Shown: piece after piece, positions 1 to 12,023 of the stretch | Numbering within the stretch: position 1 is the first letter of the stretch | Layout of the letters: each line of letters opens with the position of its first letter | Source of the DNA: Blasia pusilla | Lineage: Eukaryota; Marchantiophyta; Marchantiopsida; Blasiales | Length of the DNA stretch: 64,000 nucleotides | Assembly: GCA_050084515.1 (NCBI GenBank) | Contig: CM114271.1 | Coordinates: 13,268,001-13,332,000 of the forward strand | Direction of reading: 5' to 3' | Notes under the pieces: model-generated | The model's database searches: none | What the model was told of the DNA's origin: nothing | The model's input: only the letters and a program-made list of their open reading frames with translations | Translations under genes and position numbers: made by a program

Positions 1-2240
<2,240 letters not shown>

Positions 2241-2382
2241 GTCATTGATTTATGACTATTTTGGTTTTCTATGTCATATTAAATGATTGGACCAATTGTG
2301 TCATGCTTTCCGTCATTGATTTATGACTATTTTGGTTTTCTATGTCATATTAAATGACTAGACCAATTGAGTCATACTTTCA
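2241..2382. repeat. Two-copy tandem repeat, 71-bp unit
   Basis: Copies at 2241-2311 and 2312-2382 differ at only a few positions. Each begins GTCATTGATTTATGAC and is rich in AGTCAT/ATGACT words. The same words recur in flanking sequence (2160-2430) and at 15480-15740, so this may be part of a dispersed repeat. Confidence 0.85.
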
Positions 2383-3149
2383 GTCATTTTATGCATCAGT
2401 CATTCATAGTAGAGTCATAAAAACCATAGTGTTCTTCTAGTGATTAGAATAGGAAGACCAATCAGAAATTGTAAAGACTATTTAAAGAGCAAATTAGTAG
2501 AAGAAGGGATCATTCTGTTGTGTCTTGAATTCCCCAATACTCTTCCGTAATTCATGGGTTTACCAGCAATCTTGGTGAGTGTGTAAGAAGTTTTGTTGAG
2601 GGATGATCCAAGCTGAGGAGTCATTTACTTTTTGAAGCTTGTAATTCTTTCTAGTTCTTTCCACTCTTTGATGCAAAAGAAGAGCCTTCTCTCATGTTTT
2701 CTGATGTGCTGAACTGAATGTGGATCCTATTGGGCTGCAGTAGGGATGAGAGTTGAGTCTTGTAGTTTCGGAATTCCACAAGATAATCAAGAAGAGCGTA
2801 GGAAAGATGTTAGACAATGAGTAATCTTCCGTGACACATTTAGTTCTGAAAGTAGGGTGGGCCGCCATTCTTGAGGTCTCTTTGAGGTCTTCAAGGAGCT
2901 TTGTTATTGCAGATTCACGAGAGTCTTTGTTCGCACTTGAGAAGAGTCTTTTCCAAGAGGGAAGAAAAATCCTTTTATTTTTTTGTACTTGTAAAGACAG
3001 TGTCGTTGTAGTAGGAAAGTTAGTGAAGAAGGAGTTATTCTTATTAATTCTTATAAAAACCTCTCTTTACTCAGGAAACAGTGGTCTCTTGGGAACAAAA
3101 TTAGTACTTTGCGATAGAAAGAGTACCTTTTTCCTATAGTTTTACATTA
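2383..3149. other. Unassigned sequence 3' of element E1
   Basis: A plus-strand open frame at 2831-3139 (102 codons) has no recognisable motif and abuts the E1 remnant. I do not call it a gene. The region could contain decayed LTR sequence of E1, but no second LTR copy is available for comparison. Confidence 0.25.
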
Positions 3150-3567
3150 TAATAAATATTTCCAAAAGGCATTAGTAAACTTTGGATCTCGATCAGACAC
3201 AATGCTCCTAGGCAATCCATGAGCTCGCCAAGAACTATCTAAGAACATTAGGGAAGTTGTATAGGCCATCATAGAATCTCTCATCGACACAAACCTCCCT
3301 AACTTGCTAAACCGGTCAACCATCACAAGTATAGCATTGTATCTCTCAGATTTTGGAAGACTCGTAATGAAATCCATGCTAATGCTTTGCAAGGGTCCCT
3401 CCGGGATCGGCAAGGGACAAAGTAACCCTTACTTCTTTGCATAAGAAACTTTGTTTGTCTGACAGGTCACGCAGGTCTTCACATATTGAGCAACATCCTC
3501 CTTCATGTTGGTCCAGAAGAACCTCTTCGCCAAAACAACAAAAATGGATTTCTCTCCTTTGTGTCAT
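3150..3567 (-). pseudogene. E1 integrase, zinc-binding end and core start
   Basis: The frame at 3413-3147 shows DFITSLPKS (first catalytic Asp), VMVDRFSKLGRF, HGLPRSIVSDRDPKF (second catalytic Asp) and FWKYL. These are hallmarks of plant Ty3/gypsy integrase. The preceding frame at 3567-3379 carries the degraded zinc-binding end (CSICEDL, KQSFLCK). The protein breaks off before the catalytic Glu at the element's left limit. Confidence 0.88.
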
Positions 3568-4074
3568 GCCAAAGGTCCATCATGGCATTCCACAAACACT
3601 TTGGTCAGTAGCTTGCCTTGGCCCACATAGATCCTGCTCTGCTTAAACCTTAGCAAACCATGCCTCAAACTTAGATTGGCCACCTTCTCGCCCCGCTTCA
3701 ACTTCCTTAGATACTCACTCGCTTGCGCATCCTTTATGCATCCTTCACGAATCCTTCTCTCCATATGTGTTTCGTTAGGGAACATTGCTCTCAAGACTTG
3801 TGTTGTCGATGGCATATGCTCATCCCTGCGACTTAACGCATCTGGAATGAATGTGGAGCTAATCCACAAGCCGAGGAAAGACAATGTCTTTCCCCGACTT
3901 GTGGATTAGATTCACATTCAGAAACACTAAGGTATCATGCCATCGAAGTTGCTTCGGTGTTACGCGATCTTGGGTCTCAAAATACTTGAGCGAAATATTA
4001 TGGGTGAATACTTGAGTCTTGTGAAGTCTCGAATAGTGACGCCACTTTATCAAACAATGAACCACCACGAACAA
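3564..4074 (-). pseudogene. E1 RNase H C-terminus and integrase linker
   Basis: The stretch HKSGKD ... PDALSRR is the conserved junction at the end of gypsy RNase H. It is followed by a charged linker (KLKRGEKVANLSLRHGLLRF) typical of the region before the integrase zinc-binding domain. The KD and PDALSRR halves are separated by an inserted inverted copy of neighbouring sequence (3849-3919), which adds a stop. Confidence 0.75.
3849..3919. repeat. 71-bp quasi-palindrome inserted in E1 RNase H/IN junction
   Basis: Two arms of about 35 bp are inverted copies with a few mismatches and almost no loop. The coding strand would be continuous if one arm were absent: the peptide runs HKSGKD then, after about 33 bp, PDALSRR. 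One arm therefore looks like a templated inverted duplication rather than part of the original element. Confidence 0.85.
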
Positions 4075-4378
4075 CTATTTCTCATGAGTGGGCCATCTCC
4101 TTTCGGTGTCTTTAAGCTTCTTGCTCTCGTATGCTACAGGTCTCCCTTTTTGCACCAACATTCTGCAATCGTGAAATCACTAGCATCAGTGTGCACCTCT
4201 AGCACTTGGTCGAACTCAGCTTCATAATTGGTTCCTACGAGAGGATCTCTTTGATTTGGTTGAATGCCTTAACCACTTCCTCAGTCCATGTTGTGTTGGA
4301 AAACTTGGCGGTCCAATTTGTGAGAGGTTTCACTATTCCCAAAAAGTTCTTCACGTATGTCTAGTAAAACTAGACCGC

Positions 4379-4826
4379 TCAGATGAACCTCCTCATTCCC
4401 TTCCCACTGGAAGGCACTCCCCATTCGGAAATTTCGCTTACCTTCTCCGTGTCTAGAATCACTCCAAGTGCACTAACCACATGCTCGAAGAACTTGATCT
4501 TTGTCAAACCGAACTCACTCTTGTTCGCATTCGCATACAACTTGTTCGCCCTGAGTTTCTCAAACACCGTCTTCAAATTTCAAGCGTGCTCCTCTAGTAT
4601 TTTTGAATAGATGACTATGTCATATATGTAGATGATCACATTCTCATCCGTCACCTTATGAAAGATGGAGTTCATCAACGTGGTGAACGTTGCAGGCGAG
4701 TTACAAAGACCAAAAGGCATTACCACAAACTCGAACAAACCGTATCTTTTCCTTCACACAATCTTCTCCACATCCGCTTCTACAATCCGAATCTCATAAT
4801 ATCTTGATTTGAGGTCAATCCTACTG
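4379..4826 (-). pseudogene. E1 reverse transcriptase, C-terminal half
   Basis: Reading leftwards: motif A-like FSRIDLKSRYYEI at about 4826-4788; the conserved VMPFGLCNSPATF at about 4730-4690; the catalytic box at about 4640, read as YIYD where YxDD is expected; then the thumb/connection stretch KLYANANKSEF and HVVSALGV at 4576-4430. The order is correct for a Ty3/gypsy RT. The altered catalytic box and a stop before the thumb indicate loss of function. The fingers domain is missing, replaced by E2 sequence. Confidence 0.85.
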
Positions 4827-5326
4827 AATACTCCCCATGCAACATCTCCACTAGTCCTGCTCCAACCAAGTCCTGACTCCTACTCAGAATCAGAGCCCTC
4901 TCCATATCACTGTACCTATAGGGTTGTCAAAAGATCGGCGTATCACTCGACAACTCAATGCGGATCCCCAGTCCCTTCAGCGTACCCAAATCCTCCATGC
5001 TATACGCAAAGCAGCTCCTATAACTCCTGAGGAACTGATGTATTCGTCCCTGCTCTCCTTCTGTCAACTTAAGGCCCATATCTGGCTCCCAAGTCTCCAT
5101 CATGACTACGGTAGGACTCTCCGGCGCGGATATCGATGGTTGCTATGGTGCAACCCCGTCTCGAACAACAACACTCGACCGCTCTCCTGCAGCCAACTGC
5201 ACACTCTAATCTCCTCCATATGCAGTGTCCGGAACCACGCTCGATGCTATGGCTATCATCTCCTAGCGTACTTGCAAAACATCCCAAGAAGTCCAAGGGT
5301 GTCTCTCTCGATCTCCCCTGGTGTGT
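4826..5326 (-). pseudogene. E2 DNMT-RT linker and RT N-terminus
   Basis: After the DNMT come PLDFLGCFAST, the conserved LGARYGP, then the RT entry region with FAYSMEDLGTLKGLG and YRYSDMERALI (Ty3/gypsy RT fingers). The sequence ends at LHGEY (about 4835). E1 sequence then starts in another reading frame at RT motif A. E4 continues past the same point with ATFMPAKKDVHG, so roughly 60 codons of RT are lost at the join. Confidence 0.8.
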
Positions 5327-6400
5327 CAATCTCCTCGGATCTCGCCCCCAGCCACTGCCTCCACCGTCTCGATAGGCATGGGGCTCACCAACTCAACCGT
5401 TGTGATCTGTCGCGATCTCATTTGACGCTGCTCAGCCACTCCCAAGCTGAAGATCCATGTCAAGAAATTCAAGTCCATTGCGTGACCCAAGACATGGCGT
5501 TGTGATGCCTCTGATACTGACGGTACTGCCATCACTCCTGTGGGAAATCCCATCGCCCGCTCTCTCTTGTCAACGTTGGGCTCCACCAACCTCTAAACCT
5601 GGTCATCCCAAACCAAGCCAAGACCGGCCTCCTTGTATGCATAGGAAGCGGGAAAACTCACAAACGTGGGAAAGGCTCATCGCGGCTTGCTGACCACCGT
5701 TGATCACAGTCAACGGTGGTCGATCATCGTGCCTCACTGCTTGTGAGCGACGACCTCGATCCAGAATGGAATCCACTAACAAATGGGAGGGGCGCTCCAC
5801 TCTCGCATACGCCCTCCATAACAGCTCATGGGGCATCAAGTTGGTCCACCATAGACGCAAGCGATGGGCTCTAGAACCTACACTCGCCGTATCCAAGAAC
5901 AGTGCTGGGCCGATCCAGGCACGCACCTGATGAGCACTCGTCACCACCCGTGACTTGGAGTCTCCTAAGATGGGCACATTCTCTAGAATGTAGGTTGGAG
6001 AACGAGACTGGAGCTCCTTCAACTGCCGTAAGACCCTCAACATCTCCCAAAAAAACCTAGACCGAGTATCAGCGAACCCGCTGCCTCGTCTAGCACTCGA
6101 TTGGCCCTGACATGGCCAACCAAATATGACCAAATCAATGGTCCCTACCCGCTCTAAGTCCTGCGCCCCCAACAACAAAATATCCCTCGGTAGGGAACTT
6201 TGGTATCCCTGTATCGCAGACGCAGACAATAAGTCGGGGATACGTAAGCATAATTGTGCTATATGTCATAGTGAGACGCGCCTCACAGCATCATCACTCT
6301 CCACATACACGTATTGTTGTACTTGCACTCCTACCTGCAAAACAATAGCTAACCCGGTGCTAATCCCTCCAAAGAGATCTAACAATCGAATACCATCCTC
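5326..6400 (-). pseudogene. E2 C5-cytosine DNA methyltransferase domain
   Basis: Methyltransferase motifs appear in canonical order. Motif I is LLDLFGGIST (6385-6356). Motif II is the Glu of YVYVESDD. Motif IV is GWPCQGQS with the catalytic Cys (about 6120-6097). Motif V is GFADTRSRFFWEML. Motif VI is LENV (5983-5975). Motif VIII is HRLRLWWTN (5866-5840). Motif IX is RAMGFP (5559-5542). Motif X is LGHAMDLN (5490-5467). The first eight share one frame with the protease, interrupted by a single TGA at about 6265-6263; motifs IX-X are in a shifted frame. The enzyme family transfers a methyl group from S-adenosylmethionine to cytosine C5. The HR.R..W form of motif VIII resembles de novo (DNMT3/DRM-like) enzymes, but assignment needs a tree. 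Confidence 0.9.
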
Positions 6401-6639
6401 CAGGGTAAACCACACAATGGGTGTGGTATCCAAGGGTGTTATCGTAGCACTCCCTGCTACCTCGGATTCCTTAGATCCGTCATGCTCCGGTGCAAACGCC
6501 TTGCTCCACGCGGTTTGCACGTGCTCATCTGCGAATCGTTGAAGCTCCTCAGTCGAGCCCCACAACGGCACCTCTCCTCCACGAAATGATACGGCGACCA
6601 TAACACTCCTCTCCATAGAAATATCAGGAAAGAGAGTAT

Positions 6640-7243
6640 CCTCTGCATGGATATGTCCCTCAATCAAATCACTAGGCCAAGTTATGGCACTGCTAAATGC
6701 TACTAAGGTCGCCATCTCTCCTGGCCGTTGCTCGATCACTGCACATGTGAATCGAACAGGTAATGAGCTAAGGCGCCCATCACTTGACTGCCATCCTAGT
6801 CTGTAGGACGCTGACTCTTCCCAATAGTCCAGGGAAAACCCCATTGGGTATAACACTGCTCCACCAACCAAGACGTTGTAGGACTCTACATCAATCACCA
6901 TCGCCTTGGCTCGCACCACGGACTCATCTGTAGGATGTCCCGGGCAAATCCTCACCACAACCTCTTGTCGGGTGATATACTGTGTGCTACTCGCTCCACC
7001 CAAGGATGTCTGTATCTGGAATGGACAACGCTCCACATCGGCTCTCGTCAAGCCCAATCCTCTTAATGACGCTTTACCGAACATCAGGGGTTGCGCTTCT
7101 GAATCCAACAAGACGCGCTGCGGACTAAAAGCTCTACCTCTGGGACTCACCAACTGGAAGACCTCTCCTAGGTTATCCAGCAACACAACACCAAGAGAAG
7201 CCATGGCACGCTCTTTCACGGATCTAGCGGGCATCTCCGCCAT
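6640..7243 (-). pseudogene. E2 retropepsin-like aspartic protease
   Basis: In the frame starting at 7243 the active-site region reads VLLDSEAQPLMFGK, where an active retropepsin would have DSG or DTG; Gly is replaced by Glu here. Further on YNVLVGGAVLYPMGF matches the typical C-terminal retropepsin segment before the RT in gypsy elements. The frame runs on without a break into the DNMT domain, so protease and DNMT belong to one polyprotein. The active-site change suggests this copy is dead. Confidence 0.8.
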
Positions 7244-7264
7244 CCTAGTAGCCGCAGCCTACCA

Positions 7265-8000
7265 TCAATCTGACGTGGACGGCCCGAGCATCTGCTCCAA
7301 GAGCAGGTCCATCATCTCCTTTGCAATCACCTTTGAACGTGATGTAAGAACTCCAAGTCCACACTCACATAGCGTAGCGGCCAGCCAAAAAGCCTCAGTG
7401 GGCGTACCCCCCAATGTCATAACATCGGAAGCAGAAAATAAAGGAGCACGGTACACAATGGTGGCCGCCCCCAACAACGTGCTTGACACATGCCCCTCTT
7501 GAGCATCAACAATATGAGTAGTCGCACTTGGTTCTCCCATCTCCCTCCGTGTCTACACACCAACAACGTCACCAACTCTCGAGGCACTCTGATCAGGACC
7601 CATCAATGGGGTCCTCATCGCCTCGGATAACGTGAAAGATTGAGGAAGCCTAGTCTATTTCCTGGCTTCCCCTCGCTGTGGATCCAACTCTGCGGCTGCT
7701 CCACGCGTCACTACTACGACTGCCTCCATGTGGGAAACCCTGCACATCCAACCAGGATCCTCCATATCTCTGGCTGCTCCATATGATGTCGATGCCACAG
7801 ATCCGGCGTTGGGTAATCTCAATGCCATTGCGGGTCATGCTCATGTAGCTGATGTATCTGAGTAGCCATCCTAGTCTCACACCCGGCATCTCCCTAGACG
7901 CGTCTAGGTGGTAGGACTCTACCTCCTCCACGGGAAGCTCCACCACCCTGTCGGGCAACTCCAGCTCCTCATTCCCCAACGAAACCACCTGGTGCACGAT
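7265..8000 (-). pseudogene. E2 gag-protease linker
   Basis: Frames at 7997-7650 and 7540-7265 contain segments conserved in E4 (VVSLGNEELELPDRVVEL; LGGTPTEAFWLAATLCECG; LTSRSKVIAKE). They have no recognisable domain. They join the zinc knuckles to the protease and are probably part of the gag-pol polyprotein. Confidence 0.55.
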
Positions 8001-8081
8001 CTCTAGCCCACCCGGACCGGCTACTCGCTCTGGTGCCCTCTCTGGCCCTCGGTCTGGACGTAACTCAGGATGTAAATTGAA

Positions 8082-8231
8082 ACATCTGGTGTGTGTATGA
8101 CCATACCTCTGACAATAGTCACACTAATAACCTCCTGGTGCAGCACCATCTCCTCCTCCATGCTGAGGCACACGTCCATCACCCTGACGAGTGCAATCGC
8201 GCTGATTATGGGCTACACCACATGACCAACA
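8082..8231 (-). pseudogene. E2 gag zinc knuckles (two CCHC motifs)
   Basis: The first motif at 8231-8193 is CWSCGVAHNQRDC (C-x2-C-x3-H-x4-C). The second at 8123-8082 is CDYCQRYGHTHTRC (C-x2-C-x4-H-x4-C, canonical). Both lie in one frame, with a single TAG just before the second. CCHC knuckles bind RNA during packaging in retroelements. E4 has the first motif at 27535-27574; its second has both leading Cys changed to Tyr. Confidence 0.85.
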
Positions 8232-8303
8232 AGTAATAGTAGGCGGCTTCTGCTGAGCCGCATATGAAGGCGCACGTCTCTATGTCACGGCCTCCCGGTA
8301 TCC

Positions 8304-9201
8304 TCAGTGAGCTTGTGGTGCCACAGTTGACCTATCTCGGAGTCCACGTTGTTGCACAGGTAGTGTAGACAATCGTGACTGCTCTCGCCCAGAAGCCATG
8401 GTGGCTACCCTCTCCTCCGCCATGTTACGCTCAATGTTCTCGGCGGTCCTGAAAACATCTCTCAACGTAGGGGAGGTGTTCATAAGAAGCACCCCTCCCG
8501 CACCCGTGTCCGCATGGTCCGGTCCAGCATAGCGTACCATGACTGGATAGCCTGAGCCTCTATCACCCCCTGAGTGACGTTGATCAACCAGCGAAAGCGA
8601 GTGTAAGCCTCACGCAAACTCTCACCCGGGCCCATCTGGAAGTTGTGGATGCTCCGCAACTTCTCCGTCCATACCCCTTGGTAGCTCGCCCTCAACTCAG
8701 CAAAGAACTCAACCACAGGGTTGAACCTCGAACAAACCCGACTAGATGGTGCAATTGCTCCCGTGTGAATGACCCCTCCTAAAACGTCACTAGTGGAAGA
8801 GGAAGTAGCCTCTCCTAACTCCTCCTCCTCATCTGGGAATGGCTCCGTCCATGACACATAATGTGGGTCATAGTAGAGCCTCCACGCCTCGATCTCACGT
8901 GCATATCTTTGAGAGAACTCATGGTAATCGTCTATGGGTGCCCCCTCTAAATGCTGGAACATACCGTTCCATGCTATAAACGGGTTGAACTCTCTAGAGT
9001 TCTGGCTCGCTGGGAGTCGCACCAACTCCTAAACTCTGCTATGAAAACGTGCAACTCAATCGTGCCTACTGCACCTGAAAACTTACGCGGTCCTCTACCC
9101 CGATCGTCCATCTCGTACGCCCAACTGGTAGGACCACTCACAATGTGTGGCAATGTGCTCACAAACTCCTCTACACGCTCCCCCTTGTCTGAAGATGACA
9201 C
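8304..9201 (-). pseudogene. E2 gag (capsid-like) polyprotein
   Basis: Three overlapping minus-strand frames (9201-8974, 9025-8480, 8540-8304) together read as a gag protein. They show TSWAYEMDDRGRG near the start, FIAWNGMFQHLEGAP, then a retrotransposon-gag-like helical part (VEFFAELRASYQGVWTEKL, SLREAYTRFRWLI, QSWYAMLDRTM). At least two frame changes separate the pieces. E3, E4 and E7 carry the same protein in more decayed form. Zinc knuckles follow at 8231-8082. Confidence 0.75.
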
Positions 9202-9319
9202 AAAAGGAGATCGAGGTGGTCTCTCACGTGGAAACCCTCGAAACCTCGCACCACTCCGGGTAAACCCTCCAGAGCTACTCTCAGGTCTACTACCTTGCCT
9301 CTCAAAATCTTGAAAGGAC

Positions 9320-10380
9320 GCCGTGATGGCCCTCGTGCCCCTATCACACGATCACTCTCAACCTTGCGAGTAATCCTTCAATCACTCATCCCAAACATGC
9401 GGCACTCGATCTACACTCTCCCTCCCCGAGACGTGTAATGTGCGGCAACAAGCAGCGTGGTGCAGCAAATCGACCAGGCTATCATCTCATCAACAACCTA
9501 CCCTAAACTCCGGATATCCCACACAGGTCTATGTCCCCTAAACCACATACATAAATGATGCTCTCAGCATCCACACACCCAATATCCCTAGATAAACTAC
9601 CCAAATCCTAGAATCCCTCACACGTGCAGGGTAAAGGACCAGAATGGGTAACCTGAACACATGTCGATGTCGCTTTTCAGCAATTGCAAATCTCGACCCC
9701 AACTCGGTTGTGGAGACAACTCCTCCAATCAGCAAGTCATACTCCTCCCGTATTGACGCTGCTTAAAACTCCTTGATGGACACTTCGGTTCCAGGGGAAC
9801 GGTGCGGCGTTGCAGGCGGCACATAACGACTACGAACGGCACGGCCCTCGATGGTGAGATGCGGCACTCGGCGGCATACCCTCCTCAATCAACAATCAAC
9901 CCACACTCTACTCCACAATGACGGTGCTGCTCCGCGATCAAGATGGTGCGGTGCGGCCACAAGCAGCACGGCGCCGCAAATGGCGGCGCATTGCGGCTAC
10001 GGGCGTCACGGTACGGTACTCGATCGTCGTCGACCGGCTACCAATCACAACATAGCAGCATGAAATCAAAACTCAAACACCATAACCAAAGGTCATCTAC
10101 CATCACTGGTTGATGACAAAACTGCGATGACGGTGGCGGCCAAACCAAAGTAAGTGATGGTGACGCAAGTCAGAGAATCATCAGTGGTCGTGGAAGACCC
10201 TCCACTTCGAAATGGCAGCAATGGCAACCAAAGGATGAACAACAGCCGAATGCAACTCTCAGCAATGTTGGGCAATGGCAACGGCCAACGGTGGCCGGTG
10301 GACCATTGATGGTGACGGTTGACCAGAGACCAGAGACGGTGACTAGGACGGCGACGACTGCCGCCGTCGTGGCGGCTGGT
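9320..10380 (-). other. E2 untranslated leader between LTR and gag
   Basis: About 1 kb without coding potential, alignable to 25440-26640 of E4, 15915-16400 of E3 and 43200-43890 of E7. It contains runs of GGTGACGGT/CAACGGT-like words (10090-10380) that are more expanded in E4. A long leader of this kind is seen in several gypsy families. Confidence 0.6.
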
Positions 10381-11426
10381 TTAGGGTTTGAACAATGTAA
10401 CCCTAAAAATCACCTAGCAATGGTAGTTTTGCAAGATTGATCATAAATTTTTACTCGCAACTCCAAATTATGCACGTGCATAGCTTCACGATCTTCAACA
10501 ATTTCAAAAAATATTTGGAATTGGACATTTCAGTAAAAATTGACAGGGACTGTCGTAAAGCCCAATGTCTCTTTCTCCTACACAAATTTTGGCAGCGCTT
10601 CCGCGCTAATTTCTCCCAACTAAAATGTAAAACCTGTAAAAATATAAATCAGCAAGCTACATGGTGCTCCCGAGAGCACCGGCATGGGGCAACCCGCCCC
10701 CATGATCAATCCCTATCAGAAATTGGGCAGCGCTTCCGCGCGCCACTCTTCCACGCAAAAAATCAGAAAATGCAAAGAATAATCAAAGCAGCCCTTGCTC
10801 TAGTGAGCACTCCCATGAGCCGCTAAACGGGGAACAAGGTCCCCAACCTGCAAAAATAGCGAGTGACCAGCGAGCTCCCCCATGAAGCTCTCTCATTCTC
10901 TCATTCTCTCTTTGTAAAGTAAGATCCAATCTCCCTCTACACCATCTCACACCATAGCTCTCAAAGATGTGCACTCTCTCTCATGTCAAACCAAACCCAC
11001 TCTCCTAATGAGAGGCTCGGGTTACACTCAGAAGGCAAGGAACCATAGCTCCGCCGCCTCATGCCAAGAGGTTCAATAAAGAGAGAATGAGCTCTCAAGC
11101 TCTCTCTCCTTGAGGTTTACCCCTCCCCTCACCCAAGCTCTCTCCATGGTAACCTATTCTCCCAAGTCACCTCCTTGGCTCTTGACCTGATGTAGGAGGT
11201 CAACGAATACTTACCAAAAATAGAAAATATATATTCAAAATGGTACTTACCTAAAATAGGAAGTTCCTCAATATGGCTCCAAATGAGCCGAAACGAAGGG
11301 GAAACCTGCTCTCTCAGGTTTCCAAGGCCTGAGCAGGTCATCCTCAACCTACTGAGGATGCCTGTCCTCCACTAATCACGAAGGCGCTCTACTAGATCTC
11401 ACCGATCTATCCTAAAAGACGTGACA
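10380..11426 (-). repeat. E2 5' LTR with adjoining 5' leader start
   Basis: The outer end is firm: TGTCACGTCTTTTAGGATAG, shared by E4 at both ends. The inner limit cannot be fixed because no intact second LTR exists. Similarity to the E4 5' region (24379-25440) continues through the segment with AAGCGCTGCC/GGAAGCGCTG and GTGCTCCCGAGAGCACC, down to the AGGGTTTGAACAATG stretch near 10390. No tRNA primer-binding site was recognised. Confidence 0.65.
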
Positions 11427-11582
11427 CATGATAGTTGCTCAACGGGAGAAATAAATGCTTAACTAACCCCCCCGCACCTCCCAAACTAACCTCTCAACTA
11501 GTCCCCCTTAACTAATTTTGCTTAGTCAGGCTCCGGTCCTTCTCATGAACTCATGCGGTGTGTCGTGTCAGATTTTAGTCTT

Positions 11583-12023
11583 ATTATCTAAGTGTACGTG
11601 CGATGCACGGATGTATAATTTTGAATTATCTATTCTAAGTGGAAAATTGAATTTAAACGATCCTATCGGCTTGGACAACTAACGATTCTATGGGCAAAAA
11701 AGAAAATATCATCACAAAATTTGGAGTTATGTCATTTTGATATCAATTACAAAATTATCTGTATTTGATGTATTTATGATGTCAATTGTGTACTAAAACT
11801 TTTTATAAAAAAAAATTATGCATAAAATTGACATGGAAAATTTATTGACATAAAAGATCAATATCAAAAAATTTATTTAATTAGTATCAAATAAATATGA
11901 AAATTAGCCATATCAGATTTCATGGTAAAATTATATTGAAGTTAGCACCCTCTAACTTTCGTGATGGTGTCTAAAGGAGAGGTGATCTCAAAATGAAGAG
12001 GCACTCTCTAATAATAATATAGA
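11583..12023 (-). mobile_element. Helitron-like non-autonomous repeat
   Basis: On the minus strand the sequence begins TCTATATTATTATTAGAGAG, like the 5' ends at 36353 and 57133. About 430 bp later it has a CGTGC-ATC-GCACG hairpin (11597-11609). Helitrons begin with TC and have a hairpin near a CTRR 3' end. No clean CTRR terminus was found here, so the 3' limit is uncertain. Confidence 0.4.

Larger units (their letters stand above)
3150..4826 (-). mobile_element. E1: Ty3/gypsy pol fragment, chromovirus-like
   Basis: On the minus strand the order is RT C-terminal half, RNase H end and integrase, as in plant Ty3/gypsy elements. The motifs resemble the chromovirus type and differ from the DNMT-carrying family nearby. 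No LTR, gag or protease is present. The left end stops inside the integrase core. The right end is fused to element E2 within the RT gene, near RT motif A. Several frameshifts, plus a hairpin-like insertion at 3849-3919, show that it is dead. Confidence 0.85.
4826..11426 (-). mobile_element. E2: Ty3/gypsy element with DNA methyltransferase
   Basis: Minus-strand element with its 5' LTR starting at 11426 (TGTCACG), then leader, gag, two zinc knuckles, protease, DNMT and the N-terminal part of RT. It is cut at 4826 where E1 sequence takes over. The LTR start matches E4 at 24379 and 33620, while flanks differ, supporting the boundary. RNase H, integrase, PHD and 3' LTR are missing. Overall identity to E4 and E6 is clear by eye over many kilobases. 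Confidence 0.85.

Noticed and set aside
5560-5720. Programmed frameshift in the DNMT before motif IX
   Set aside because: E2 and E4 both change frame here. However, counting bases from the VxN codons to the FPxFVSFP segment gives different indels in E2, E4 and E6, so independent decay explains it better.
5700-6542. Plus-strand frames at 5700-5930 and 6126-6542
   Set aside because: Antisense to the DNMT domain and without motifs of their own.
6906-7502. 198-codon plus-strand frame opposite E2
   Set aside because: It lies antisense to the protease and linker, whose motifs are clear on the minus strand. It is a shadow frame.
3150-11426. E1 and E2 as one active chimeric element
   Set aside because: The RT join is out of frame, catalytic residues are altered and stops are frequent. 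A single active element is not supported, though the junction itself is kept as a finding.
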